Shown one piece after another: positions 1 to 8,354 of a DNA stretch of 64,000 nucleotides. This DNA comes from Flavobacterium chilense (GTDB lineage: Bacteria > Bacteroidota > Bacteroidia > Flavobacteriales > Flavobacteriaceae). The stretch is from NCBI RefSeq assembly GCF_001602525.1, contig NZ_LSYT01000005.1, positions 248,001 to 312,000 on the forward strand. Direction: 5' to 3'. A program made the position numbers and the translations under genes. Under the pieces are notes generated by a model that saw only the letters and a program-made list of their open reading frames with translations, was not told the DNA's origin and did not search any database. The first letter of the stretch is position 1. Every line of letters begins with the position of its first letter.

Positions 1-45
1 TACCATAATATATAGTGTAGTAATAATTTTATTTTATACAGGGTG

Positions 46-53
46 CAAAAATA
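46..53 (-). promoter_or_regulatory. Candidate -7 promoter box reading left
   Basis: On the minus strand this reads TATTTTTG, a match to the Bacteroidota -7 element TAnnTTTG, followed by CACCC. The same TTTGCACCC context occurs at the mnmA and helicase promoters in this window. No clear -33 TTG is visible at the right distance. It would drive a gene that starts near position 6 and leaves the window. Confidence 0.45.
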
Positions 54-508
54 ATGATTATTATTCTAAAATTGGGTGAGCCATTTATTTTTCTTAAAAA
101 ATATTGTAAATACTGATCTTCAAAAGAATTCCCTTTACTTATCTAAAATTTTTAACAAGATTAAACTTTAGATAAAAACCTAAATCAGTATAAATAAAGG
201 TTATATTTCGACATCAAAACCTCAATTTTTGCTTAAATATAAAGATAGAAAAAAGATGTTTTGCATTAAAAAAACACTAAAACCCAAAAAGGGATTAAAA
301 TTCTATTTATTTTTTATTCAGCAATTAATACACTTTTCAAAACATAGATCTACTAACTGATCCTTATAGATATATCCATATCTACAACAAAAGATAGTTT
401 TATTTTTAGTATCTTTTTACAAAGAAACTGTTATTTATAACCAGAATAATTTACAGAACAATCACCACTTATTCTATATCTGATTCTTAATAAAACCAAT
501 TTTAGTTT

Positions 509-516
509 TACCTTTG
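509..516 (+). promoter_or_regulatory. Candidate -7 box for the NYN gene
   Basis: TACCTTTG matches TAnnTTTG and lies about 28 nt before the ATG at 545. No convincing -33 TTG is present, so this is a one-element call. Confidence 0.4.
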
Positions 517-544
517 AAAGTACTAATTTTCTAACACCTAAATA

Positions 545-1327
545 ATGGCCTTAAGCACCTCAAAAGATTTAAAATTAGCTGTTCTTATTGATGCCGATAA
601 TGTACCTTACAGTAATGTGAAAGGTATGATGGAAGAAATAACAAAATTTGGAACGCCAACTACCAAACGAATTTATGCCGATTGGACTAAACCAAATTCT
701 AACGGATGGAAAGGTGTTTTACTCGAACACGCCATTACTCCTATTCAACAATACAGTTATACTGTTGGGAAAAATTCATCCGATTCTGCTTTAATTATTG
801 ATGCCATGGATTTGCTTTATTCCGGAAAATTAGACGGATTTTGCATTGTTTCCAGCGACAGCGATTTTACCCGTTTAGCAATCAGATTAAGAGAATCCGG
901 TATGAAAGTGATCGGTATTGGAGAAAAGAAAACTCCCAATTCTTTTATTGTTGCCTGTGACAGGTTTATTTATATTGAGGTTTTAGACGGGGCAATCCAG
1001 AAGAAAAAACCCAAAACAGTTACTGCTGCAGATGCTAAAAAACCTGTTGAAAAACCTGCCGAAAAAGCACTACACAAAATTGATGCTCCTACCATAGAAC
1101 TTATCGAAGCTACGATTGAAGATATTGAAGACGATGATGGCTGGGCATTTCTTGGCGATGTTGGAAATCTTATTGTAAAGAAGAAACCCGAATTTGACCC
1201 TAGAAATTATGGCTTTTCTAAGCTTACGCCAATGCTAAAATCATTGACTGATATTCTTGAAATTGACGAAAGAGAATCAGACAAAAAAGGAATCAAACAC
1301 GTATATGTTCGTTTAAGATTCAACTAA
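545..1327 (+). CDS. NYN domain ribonuclease-like protein with OST-HTH/LOTUS domain
   Basis: 260 aa. Residues about 10-145 look like a NYN (PIN-like) nuclease domain: LIDADN (D16, D18) at the end of the first strand, then an acidic DSALIIDAMD stretch and VSSDSDF, which supply the acidic metal-binding residues typical of the family. A Lys/Pro/Ala-rich linker (about 150-185) leads to a C-terminal OST-HTH/LOTUS-like domain (about 195-258; GWAFLGDVGNLI, FSKLTPMLKS), known as an RNA-binding module. NYN-LOTUS proteins are inferred RNA-processing factors, but the target is unknown. The ATG follows a candidate -7 box. The next gene starts 33 nt after the stop and may be co-transcribed. Confidence 0.85.
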   Translation: MALSTSKDLKLAVLIDADNVPYSNVKGMMEEITKFGTPTTKRIYADWTKPNSNGWKGVLLEHAITPIQQYSYTVGKNSSDSALIIDAMDLLYSGKLDGFCIVSSDSDFTRLAIRLRESGMKVIGIGEKKTPNSFIVACDRFIYIEVLDGAIQKKKPKTVTAADAKKPVEKPAEKALHKIDAPTIELIEATIEDIEDDDGWAFLGDVGNLIVKKKPEFDPRNYGFSKLTPMLKSLTDILEIDERESDKKGIKHVYVRLRFN

Positions 1328-1360
1328 TTATCAAATTATTACTTTTTATTTTTTAAAAAC

Positions 1361-2872
1361 ATGAGAAAAAAATTCTTTATCTACGGATTCTTATTGTTTC
1401 TAATTGTTCTGGCAATTTACCTTTACACCAAACGTGGTTTTTTACTCGTAATTATTCTTCCAATATTATTGGTTATTGGAGTTTATAATACGATTCAGAA
1501 AAAGCATGCTATTCTGAGAAACTTTCCGGTTCTGGGCTATTTCAGGTATTTATTTGAAATGATCGCTCCTGAAATTCAGCAATATTTTATCGAAAGATCA
1601 ACTGACGGAAAGCCATTTTCACGAAATCAACGTTCGTTAGTGTACCAAAGAGCTAAAAATATTGATTCGAGCACACCTTTTGGAACACAACAAAACCTGA
1701 ATCATGATAGTTACGAAGGTATAAAACATTCTATTTTTCCGGCAAAAGTAAACGAAGAATTACCTCGTGTATTAGTAGGTGGAAAAGACTGTAAACAACC
1801 TTATCTCGCTTCTTTATTTAACGTTTCTGCTATGAGTTTTGGTTCGCTTAGCGAAAATGCCGTTCGTGCCATAAACATTGGTGCTCAAAAAGGAAACTTC
1901 TATCAAAATACCGGAGAAGGTGGTCTGACTGAATTTCATCTTGCCGGAGGTGGCGACATTACCTGGCAAATTGGTACCGGATATTTTGGATGCCGTGACG
2001 CCGAAGGAAACTTCAGTCCTGAAAAATTCTCAGAAAAAGCCAATCTTCCTAACGTTAAAATGATCGAAATTAAGCTTTCGCAAGGTGCAAAACCAGGTCA
2101 CGGTGGTGTACTTCCTGCAGCTAAAAATACGGAGCAAATTGCTAAGATCAGAGGTGTTGAACCACATACAATGATTCTTTCTCCTCCGGGTCATCATGCT
2201 TTTTCAGACACTAAAGGGCTTATTCGTTTTATTGCTCAATTGCGGGAATTATCAAACGGAAAACCAATTGGATTTAAGCTTTGTATTGGAAACACAACCG
2301 AATTTGAGGCTATTTGTCACGAAATGATTGCAGAAGATACTTATCCTGATTTTATAACCGTTGATGGAGCCGAAGGCGGAACCGGAGCTGCTCCGTTAGA
2401 ATTTGCCGATGGCGTTGGAATGCCTTTTGAACCAGCCTTAATTTTTGTCAATAAAACATTAATCAGTTTAAATATTCGTGACAAAATGCGCATTATTGGA
2501 AGCGGAAAAATTATTTCCGGTTATTCTATTCTGCATGCAGTTGCATTAGGTGCTGATATGTGCAACAGTGCGAGAGGTTTTATGTTCTCATTGGGCTGTA
2601 TTCAGGCTCTGCGTTGTCATAATAACGAATGCCCGACAGGAGTTGCCACTCAAAACAAAATGCTCATGAAAGGTTTAGTGGTTACTGACAAATCTGATCG
2701 TGTGTATCATTTTCATAAAAATACTTTACATTCTGCCAATGAACTTCTTGCGGCAGCAGGCAAGAAAAGCTTTGCCGATGTAGACATTAATATTTTCATG
2801 CGTGGTGATGAATTTGCCAATTTATCTGATCTTTACTTTCCGGATATCCTGACAAATGTTACCAAACACTAA
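1361..2872 (+). CDS. FMN-binding glutamate synthase family protein, membrane-anchored
   Basis: 503 aa. Two N-terminal hydrophobic segments (about 5-21 and 26-43) precede a domain resembling the FMN/3Fe-4S synthase domain of glutamate synthase (GltB family; about 80-480). Recognisable pieces are the NTGEGGLTEFH loop, LSQGAKPGHGG, VDGAEGGTGAAPLEF and GSGKIISGYS. A cysteine series with spacing C-x5-C-x4-C (CIQALRCHNNEC) matches the 3Fe-4S ligands of the family. It lacks the glutamine amidotransferase domain, so it is not a complete glutamate synthase. Stand-alone proteins of this kind are common and their substrate is not established. A strong terminator follows. Confidence 0.85.
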   Translation: MRKKFFIYGFLLFLIVLAIYLYTKRGFLLVIILPILLVIGVYNTIQKKHAILRNFPVLGYFRYLFEMIAPEIQQYFIERSTDGKPFSRNQRSLVYQRAKNIDSSTPFGTQQNLNHDSYEGIKHSIFPAKVNEELPRVLVGGKDCKQPYLASLFNVSAMSFGSLSENAVRAINIGAQKGNFYQNTGEGGLTEFHLAGGGDITWQIGTGYFGCRDAEGNFSPEKFSEKANLPNVKMIEIKLSQGAKPGHGGVLPAAKNTEQIAKIRGVEPHTMILSPPGHHAFSDTKGLIRFIAQLRELSNGKPIGFKLCIGNTTEFEAICHEMIAEDTYPDFITVDGAEGGTGAAPLEFADGVGMPFEPALIFVNKTLISLNIRDKMRIIGSGKIISGYSILHAVALGADMCNSARGFMFSLGCIQALRCHNNECPTGVATQNKMLMKGLVVTDKSDRVYHFHKNTLHSANELLAAAGKKSFADVDINIFMRGDEFANLSDLYFPDILTNVTKH

Positions 2873-2877
2873 AAAAT

Positions 2878-2915
2878 AAAAAGCCTCTTTTAGATTGTAA
2901 AAGAGGCTTTTTTTT
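2878..2915. terminator. Bidirectional intrinsic terminator
   Basis: AAGCCTCTTTT pairs with AAAAGAGGCTT across a short loop and is followed by a run of T on the plus strand; A residues on the other side give a weaker U tract for the minus strand. It sits between the convergent glutamate-synthase-like gene and the lipoprotein gene at 2954. Confidence 0.85.
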
Positions 2916-2953
2916 GATTTATATTTATTAAAAAATCTTTTTACTTTATTGAA

Positions 2954-3391
2954 TCAAAGCTTAGCTGTTTCTTTATTTTGTACAGTAGCTGCTCCTTTTT
3001 CTAAAATAGCCAATTCTTCTTTATTGACTAATTGTTGAGCTAGAATAGCATTATTATAGGCTAAAAAATAAACATCAAAAGTTACACCTTCTTCAATTAA
3101 AGCCGTAGAGATCTGATCATTTTTAATCATTTCTTTCAGCAAATCCGGAAATGATTCTTTATAAGCTAATTTATTAGAATCGTTTTCTTCCAGATTAGTT
3201 TCAATCCTTATTTCAATTTTATTGTCATTTAAAAATGCTTTGGCTGATGTACTTGTAATTCCGTGCCCTTTTATCGAAGACGAATTGTTATAAGTAGTTA
3301 CATGTTCCTGAATTTTTTGCTTGGTATTTTTACAACTTACCAGCAACGCTAAAACAGCAAAAGCAAATGCGATTTGGGTAATTTTTTTCAT
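2954..3391 (-). CDS. Small lipoprotein, paralogue of the 3627-4031 product
   Basis: 145 aa, family not recognised. It has a signal peptide with a lipobox-like end (LLVSC, Cys20), so it is probably a lipoprotein. It aligns along its whole length with the 134-aa protein at 3627-4031: both begin the mature part with CKN-KQK-QE, and share ETNLE-N--NK, SFP-LLK-MI and EEGV-FD-YFLA. The shared core has about 120 residues, and the two arose by tandem duplication. It has its own promoter (3423-3453), and a terminator (3566-3604) separates it from the paralogue. Confidence 0.75.
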   Translation of the reverse strand: MKKITQIAFAFAVLALLVSCKNTKQKIQEHVTTYNNSSSIKGHGITSTSAKAFLNDNKIEIRIETNLEENDSNKLAYKESFPDLLKEMIKNDQISTALIEEGVTFDVYFLAYNNAILAQQLVNKEELAILEKGAATVQNKETAKL

Positions 3392-3422
3392 AATTTTTTT
3401 GGTTTTTGGTTAATTTTTAACT

Positions 3423-3453
3423 CAAACATAACAAACTTAAAACACAAAAACAA
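3423..3453 (-). promoter_or_regulatory. Promoter for the 2954-3391 lipoprotein
   Basis: On the minus strand TTG (3453-3451), a 20-nt spacer and TATGTTTG (3430-3423) fit the Flavobacterium pattern TTG-N17-23-TAnnTTTG. A second overlapping -7-like match, TAAGTTTG, lies at 3439-3432. Confidence 0.6.
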
Positions 3454-3565
3454 CTTAAACTCATAAAAACACAAAATGTAATTATTTGACTACAAATCAA
3501 TTACAGCGAAATTAAATGCAAAAACAAAAACCGAATAAAAAAGTCAATCTCAGCTTCAAACAACT

Positions 3566-3604
3566 AAAAAAGCCTCTTTAAAAATAATTATAGAGGCTTT
3601 TTTA
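3566..3604 (-). terminator. Intrinsic terminator after the lipoprotein/GH88 operon
   Basis: AAAAAGCCTCT and AGAGGCTTTTTT form an 11-bp stem around an A-rich loop; both flanks are T/A-rich, giving a U tract on the minus strand. The stem base AAGCCTCT is the same as in the terminator at 2878-2915. Confidence 0.75.
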
Positions 3605-3626
3605 TTAAGAGATACGAACGTTTCCG

Positions 3627-4031
3627 TTACTTTAACAACTCTGGTATTGATTCTTTATTTATGATCTGTTTCACCAAAACAGTATTATCATCAGCCAGAA
3701 AATAAGCATCAAACTGCACACCTTCTTCTACCAAATCTTTAGGAATTTGATTTTTACGAATCATATCTTTCAACAGATTAGGAAAGGATGTATTGGCAGC
3801 CACTTTATTCGGTTCGTTTTGCTCAAGATTGGTTTCAAATCGCAGTTCAATTTTATCATCATTGATATACCCACGGGCAGTTGTAAGCGTTACGTTTTCA
3901 GCCTTAAAGCCCGAAGCAGCCGCATTATAAGAAACAACATATTCCTGAAGCTTTTGCTTGGCATTTTTACAGTTTACCAGCATAAATACAATCATAATTG
4001 CAAATGAAATTTGAGCTATTCTCTTCATCAT
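3627..4031 (-). CDS. Small lipoprotein, paralogue of the 2954-3391 product
   Basis: 134 aa, family not recognised. The signal peptide ends MLVNC (Cys21), so it is a likely lipoprotein. It is the upstream copy of a tandem pair. Its start lies 7 nt after the GH88 stop codon, so it is most simply the second gene of that operon, whereas its paralogue has a separate promoter. No catalytic motif is visible; a small extracytoplasmic binding or structural role would be a guess. Confidence 0.72.
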   Translation of the reverse strand: MMKRIAQISFAIMIVFMLVNCKNAKQKLQEYVVSYNAAASGFKAENVTLTTARGYINDDKIELRFETNLEQNEPNKVAANTSFPNLLKDMIRKNQIPKDLVEEGVQFDAYFLADDNTVLVKQIINKESIPELLK

Positions 4032-4038
4032 AATAAAT

Positions 4039-5217
4039 TTATTTTAGTTTTTGAAGTCTTAAAAGTGCTTCTAAATAATAATAGTCAGCATAATTTATAG
4101 AACAGTCAATTTCGCTTCCGGCTGGCTTGTGCCCGGTCGAATGCAGCAAAAATGCCGAATTGGTATCACGACTTTGATAATGTTCTGAAAGCGAAACGAT
4201 CATCTTTTTAGACTTTTGTAAATATTCTTTTTTCAAATTTACATCTTTTGTATAAGAACTCAACTCTAAAAGTGCCGAAGATACAATTGCCGCAGCAGAA
4301 GCATCTCTTGGCTCATTTGGAATTCCCGGCGCATTAAAATCCCAATATGGTATTAAGTCTTCGGTAGTTAACCGGTCCAAATAAACACGTGTCAGTTTAT
4401 GGGCAAAATCGAGAAATTTAGGATCTTTTGTTTCGCGATAAACCATCGTAAAACCATAAATAGCCCAAGCTTGTCCCCTTGCCCACATACTATCATCACT
4501 ATATCCTTGAGCGGTTATTCCTTTTATCTTTTTACCTGTATTATAATCGTAAATAATAACATGATACGATGAATTATCTGGACGAAAATGATTGTTCATT
4601 GTCGTTTCGGCATGTTTTACCGCAATATCATAAAGCTTTTTATTTCCTCCGTTTTTAGAAGCCCAAAACAGCAATTCTAAATTCATCATATTATCTATAA
4701 TCGTATTGTGTCCGCCATATTTATTATGCGGCCACGATAATATTGTTCCCACTTTTGGATTAAAAAGAGTCGCCAGCGTATCAGCCGTTTTTAAAATAAT
4801 TTCTTTGTATTCCGGATTCTTTGTTAATCGATATCCGTTTCCGAAACTATTAAAAATCTGAAAACCGAGATCATGATCAGCAGCTTTACTAACTGATAAA
4901 GGGGTCAAGAACCGACTGAATTTATCTGCTTCCTTTTCCCATTTTTTATCTCCGGTGGCTTCATACAAATACCATAATTCTCCAGGCCAGAAACCGCTTG
5001 TCCAGTCTTTGTAACTTACAAATTTCCAGTCTTTGCTTCCGTTAGGAATTGTTCTTGGTGAAGTTCCGTCATTTGGAATCACTTTTAATGTTTTTGAAGC
5101 TTGTTCTGCGCAATAATTCAGTTGCTTTTTAATGTTAAACGAATTGTTTTTTTGAGAATAGCTTTGTGTTGCTACAAGAAACAAAGCTAATATCAAGGTG
5201 ATAAATCCTGAATTCAT
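4039..5217 (-). CDS. Glycoside hydrolase family 88 (unsaturated glucuronyl hydrolase-like)
   Basis: 392 aa with an N-terminal signal peptide (cleavage near residue 21), so secreted or periplasmic. The body matches the (alpha/alpha)6 GH88 family: DWTSGFWPGELWYLYE near the N-terminus, the IIDNMMNLELLFWA segment carrying a candidate catalytic Asp, ARGQAWAIYGFTMVYRETKD, and a C-terminal INYADYYYLEALLRL. GH88 enzymes hydrate the double bond of unsaturated uronyl residues left by polysaccharide lyases. No lyase lies next to it, so the substrate source is elsewhere. It is followed at 7 nt by a lipoprotein gene. Confidence 0.88.
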   Translation of the reverse strand: MNSGFITLILALFLVATQSYSQKNNSFNIKKQLNYCAEQASKTLKVIPNDGTSPRTIPNGSKDWKFVSYKDWTSGFWPGELWYLYEATGDKKWEKEADKFSRFLTPLSVSKAADHDLGFQIFNSFGNGYRLTKNPEYKEIILKTADTLATLFNPKVGTILSWPHNKYGGHNTIIDNMMNLELLFWASKNGGNKKLYDIAVKHAETTMNNHFRPDNSSYHVIIYDYNTGKKIKGITAQGYSDDSMWARGQAWAIYGFTMVYRETKDPKFLDFAHKLTRVYLDRLTTEDLIPYWDFNAPGIPNEPRDASAAAIVSSALLELSSYTKDVNLKKEYLQKSKKMIVSLSEHYQSRDTNSAFLLHSTGHKPAGSEIDCSINYADYYYLEALLRLQKLK

Positions 5218-5289
5218 GTGGTTAATTTTGATAGAAAGTTTATAGAACCGATAAATTTATAAAATAAGAAGACTCTATCTAAATCTTTG

Positions 5290-5297
5290 TATTTTTG
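5290..5297 (+). promoter_or_regulatory. Candidate -7 box for the DUF2809 gene
   Basis: TATTTTTG matches TAnnTTTG and lies 41 nt before the TTG start at 5339. No -33 element is evident. Confidence 0.35.
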
Positions 5298-5338
5298 TTT
5301 ACCTAAAAAAGTACTAATTTTTACCAATACAACTAAAC

Positions 5339-5725
5339 TTGAATAAATCCAGAATTTATTATTCGATCCTTTTTCTTTTGGTTATTTTCCTTGGAATTCT
5401 CTCCAGAAAAATTTCATTTATTCCATTATGTACAGGTGATTTTCTTTATGCTGTAATGATCTATCTTTTGATTAGAATCGTATTCATCAGCAAAACATTT
5501 TTTCAAATTCTGATTTTAGCTTTATTAACCTGTTATGCAATTGAGTTCTTTCAGCTTTATCAGGCAGAATGGATCATTGAGTTGAGACAAACTCTTTTTG
5601 GAAGATATGTTTTAGGGCAAGGCTTTTTATGGTCTGATATTTTAGCATATACTTTTGGTGCAGCCTCAGCTTACATCACAGAAAGAATAATTTTAAAAGA
5701 CAACATCAATCAAACGTCTGCGTAA
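5339..5725 (+). CDS. DUF2809-like membrane protein
   Basis: 128 aa, four predicted transmembrane segments (about 6-24, 34-51, 54-72, 98-116). The layout with PLCTGDFLYAVMIYLLIR, CYAIEFFQLYQ and LGQGFLWSDILAYTFG resembles DUF2809, small integral membrane proteins of unknown function. The start is TTG; the only in-frame ATG is internal (AVMIY), so TTG is needed to include the first membrane helix. The 3' end overlaps the convergent ABC exporter by 20 nt. Confidence 0.75.
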   Translation: MNKSRIYYSILFLLVIFLGILSRKISFIPLCTGDFLYAVMIYLLIRIVFISKTFFQILILALLTCYAIEFFQLYQAEWIIELRQTLFGRYVLGQGFLWSDILAYTFGAASAYITERIILKDNINQTSA

Positions 5726-7484
5726 TTTTATCAATATTCAAACTATTCGCCATTGCTGTAAATATTTGATAGTAGACTGATTTATTATCATACAGTTCAT
5801 CATGTGTTCCTTTCTCGACACACCTTCCCTGCTCGAGAACTATTATATTGGAGGCATCAATAATTTGAGAAATACTATGCGAAATAATAATTACTGTTCT
5901 GTCTTTTTTTATGGCATCCAATGATTTTTTTATCTGCTCTGTCGCAATAGCATCTAAACTCGCAGTAGGTTCATCCAAGAAAATAATAGGCGGATTTTTC
6001 AAAAATAATCTCGCAATTGCGATACGCTGTTGTTGTCCTCCTGAAAGCAAATGCGCATCAGAATCATATCCTTTAGGCAATTGCATGATCTGATCATGAA
6101 TATAAGCCTGTTGAGCAGCCTCTATAATCTCAGAGTGTGAAGCTTCTGGTTTTCCGTAAAGAATATTTTCGGCAATTGTACCTTTAAAAATGTGATTTTT
6201 CTGCAAAACCAATCCAATATTTTTACGCAGGAAATCAGTATTGTAATCATTCAGATCGACTCCATCCAAAAAAATCTGACCTGATGAAGGCAGATAAAAT
6301 TTATCCAGCAAATTAATAATAGTGCTTTTTCCGGCCCCGCTTAATCCAACCAAAGCACTTGTTTCGTTTGGTTTTATGGTAAAATTAATATTATAAAGCG
6401 CCTGAGTTCCGTTTGGATAAACAAAATCGACGTTTTTAACTTCAATAAGTCCTACGATTTTTTCCGGAATATAATCTCCACTCGTTTCTTTTTCATGATC
6501 AGATTCCAGAATATCAAAAAATCCTTCAGAATATATTAAAGCATCGTTTACTTCATCATAAATACGGTGCAACTGTCTGATAGGAGACGAAACATTGTTG
6601 AACAACATAATATGAAACATAATTGCTCCAATTGTCATCGTATTATTCAAAACAAAATAAGCGGTAAGAATAATGATAATAACCACACCTATTTGTTCAA
6701 TAAATCCTTTTACACTTTCAAAAATAAAACTGGTTTTTCTGGTCGCCAGCTGATTTTCGGTCATTTCGTATTGAATATCCTGATGGCGTTCTGCTTCCAT
6801 CGGCTCTCTTACAAAGGATTTAATTACCGTTATAGATTCGATTAAACTAATAATTCCGTTATTTTTAGTTTCACGGTAATTTCGCATTCTTCTTCTAAAT
6901 CCGCTTAGCTTAGTCGCTTGTAACTGACTAACATAAAAATAAATCGGGATAATACACAAACTTACTAACCCTACATAAACATTGGCATAAAACATCAATA
7001 CCAAAGCCACAAATGCATTGGCAAACAACGGAAGAATATCAATAAAAAAATTCTGAACGAGTCTGGTCAGACTACTAATACCCAAATCGATTCTGGTTTG
7101 CAGTTTTCCGCTTTCGTTTTCACCTGAAGTATAAAACTCCATTCGATAACTCAGAATTTTTTCGACAATAGCCTGAGAAATATCTCTTGTAATAAAAATT
7201 CGAAGCTTTTCTCCGTAAAATTTCTGTCCAAATTGCACCACAGAATACACGAGTTCTTTCGAAAGCAAAACAATACTAATAATCCCCAATAAATGAAATC
7301 CTTTTGATAAAGGTTCATGAGCTACCATCAGGTTACTGATTGAATCAACTGTATATTTTAGTATTAAGGCATTTACCTGTGCAGCAAACGAACCTAAAAA
7401 TGTAAGCAGTAATGTGGCAATTACCATTTTTTTGTAAGGTTTTACAAAAGGAGTTATTTTTTTATACAGGACTGATAATTGCAT
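5706..7484 (-). CDS. ABC exporter, fused permease and ATPase (MsbA/multidrug type)
   Basis: 592 aa half-transporter. Residues 1-320 form a six-helix ABC transmembrane domain; about 345-580 are the nucleotide-binding domain with Walker A GLSGAGKST, signature LLSGGQQQR, Walker B IIFLDEPTAS and the switch His in IISHS. It should work as a homodimer in the inner membrane. Lipid, drug or peptide export are all possible for this type; the sequence does not decide. It runs towards the DUF2809 gene and is divergent from rdgB, with closely spaced promoters. Confidence 0.9.
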   Translation of the reverse strand: MQLSVLYKKITPFVKPYKKMVIATLLLTFLGSFAAQVNALILKYTVDSISNLMVAHEPLSKGFHLLGIISIVLLSKELVYSVVQFGQKFYGEKLRIFITRDISQAIVEKILSYRMEFYTSGENESGKLQTRIDLGISSLTRLVQNFFIDILPLFANAFVALVLMFYANVYVGLVSLCIIPIYFYVSQLQATKLSGFRRRMRNYRETKNNGIISLIESITVIKSFVREPMEAERHQDIQYEMTENQLATRKTSFIFESVKGFIEQIGVVIIIILTAYFVLNNTMTIGAIMFHIMLFNNVSSPIRQLHRIYDEVNDALIYSEGFFDILESDHEKETSGDYIPEKIVGLIEVKNVDFVYPNGTQALYNINFTIKPNETSALVGLSGAGKSTIINLLDKFYLPSSGQIFLDGVDLNDYNTDFLRKNIGLVLQKNHIFKGTIAENILYGKPEASHSEIIEAAQQAYIHDQIMQLPKGYDSDAHLLSGGQQQRIAIARLFLKNPPIIFLDEPTASLDAIATEQIKKSLDAIKKDRTVIIISHSISQIIDASNIIVLEQGRCVEKGTHDELYDNKSVYYQIFTAMANSLNIDKITQTFD

Positions 7485-7508
7485 TTATTTCTATTTTTAA
7501 TCCTATAT

Positions 7509-7516
7509 CAAATATA
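7509..7516 (-). promoter_or_regulatory. Candidate -7 box for the ABC exporter
   Basis: Reads TATATTTG on the minus strand, 25 nt upstream of the exporter ATG. It lies 7 nt from the plus-strand box for rdgB. Confidence 0.45.
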
Positions 7517-7523
7517 AGAATTC

Positions 7524-7531
7524 TAAATTTG
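7524..7531 (+). promoter_or_regulatory. Candidate -7 box for rdgB
   Basis: TAAATTTG matches TAnnTTTG and lies 41 nt before the rdgB ATG. It is back-to-back with the exporter box at 7509-7516. Confidence 0.45.
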
Positions 7532-7571
7532 TGTTTTAAAGATAGTATTAAACATTATAAATTTATATACC

Positions 7572-8150
7572 ATGCAACTTGTATTCGCTTCTAACAATAT
7601 CAATAAAATTAAAGAAATTCAAAGCATCCTAAACGGATCTATACAATTATTAAGTCTTGAAGATATTGGCTGCTACGAAGATATCCCTGAAACAGCAGAT
7701 ACGATTGAAGGAAATGCAATTTTGAAAGCAAACTATGTAACAGAAAAATTTGGTTACGATTGTTTTGCAGATGATACAGGCTTAGAAGTTCATGCCTTAA
7801 ACGGAGAACCTGGTGTTTATTCAGCAAGATATGCGGGAGAACAACGCAATGCTGATGATAATATGAATAAGCTTTTGGATGCTTTATCAGCGAAAGAAGA
7901 TCGCAGCGCCCAGTTCAAGACCGTTATTGCTTTAAACCTAAAAGGCGAACAGCATCTTTTTACCGGAATTGTAAAGGGAGAAATTACTTTAAGCAAAACC
8001 GGAGATCATGGTTTTGGTTATGATCCGGTTTTTAAACCTGAAAATTACACGGAAACATTTGCAGAATTAGCTGCTGAAATTAAAAATAAAATTGGTCATC
8101 GCGGAAAGGCAACCCAGCAACTGATTGATTATCTGAACTCCACTAAATAA
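7572..8150 (+). CDS. rdgB: Non-canonical purine NTP pyrophosphatase (RdgB/HAM1)
   Basis: 192 aa, the usual size. It hydrolyses dITP, XTP and related nucleotides to the monophosphate plus pyrophosphate and keeps deaminated purines out of DNA. Family hallmarks are present: FASNNINKIKEI at the N-terminus (S/T-x-N-x-x-K), FADDTGLEVHALNGEPGVYSARYAG, and GDHGFGYDPVF, followed by FAEL and K-x-x-x-GHRGKA. Cytoplasmic. It is a single gene between the divergent ABC exporter and the helicase. Confidence 0.95.
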   Translation: MQLVFASNNINKIKEIQSILNGSIQLLSLEDIGCYEDIPETADTIEGNAILKANYVTEKFGYDCFADDTGLEVHALNGEPGVYSARYAGEQRNADDNMNKLLDALSAKEDRSAQFKTVIALNLKGEQHLFTGIVKGEITLSKTGDHGFGYDPVFKPENYTETFAELAAEIKNKIGHRGKATQQLIDYLNSTK

Positions 8151-8325
8151 TTGTTTAAAATACAACATTTTAGACTAGAAAATTGATATTTCACGACGTT
8201 TTTTTTCTCAAATTTTTTCAGTTGGTTTTAAAAATGATTTTACATATCGTGTAACTTTTTGAAAATCAAATCATAAGAAATACATAATTCTTAAAACAGC
8301 ATTAGTTTATCTGAATAATTAACAG

Positions 8326-8333
8326 TAATTTTG
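8326..8333 (+). promoter_or_regulatory. -7 box for the DEAD-box helicase
   Basis: TAATTTTG matches TAnnTTTG and is followed by CACCC, the same downstream context as at 46-53 and 23519-23526. It overlaps an upstream in-frame TTG at 8331, which argues that translation starts at the ATG at 8355. Confidence 0.6.
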
Positions 8334-8354
8334 CACCCTATTTTAAAAACACAT

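Larger units (their letters stand above)
1..544. other. Non-coding AT-rich region at left edge
   Basis: No open reading frame with coding character is visible in this stretch. It holds a candidate minus-strand promoter near its left end (46-53) and a candidate plus-strand -7 box near its right end (509-516). A CAT at 4-6 could be the complement of a start codon for a gene running left out of the window, about 40 nt downstream of the minus promoter, but only two codons are inside the window so I do not call it as a CDS. Confidence 0.6.

Noticed and set aside
8331..8354. N-terminal extension of the DEAD-box helicase from a TTG
   Set aside because: The TTG lies within the -7 box TAATTTTG; the ATG at 8355 starts the conserved helicase N-terminus.
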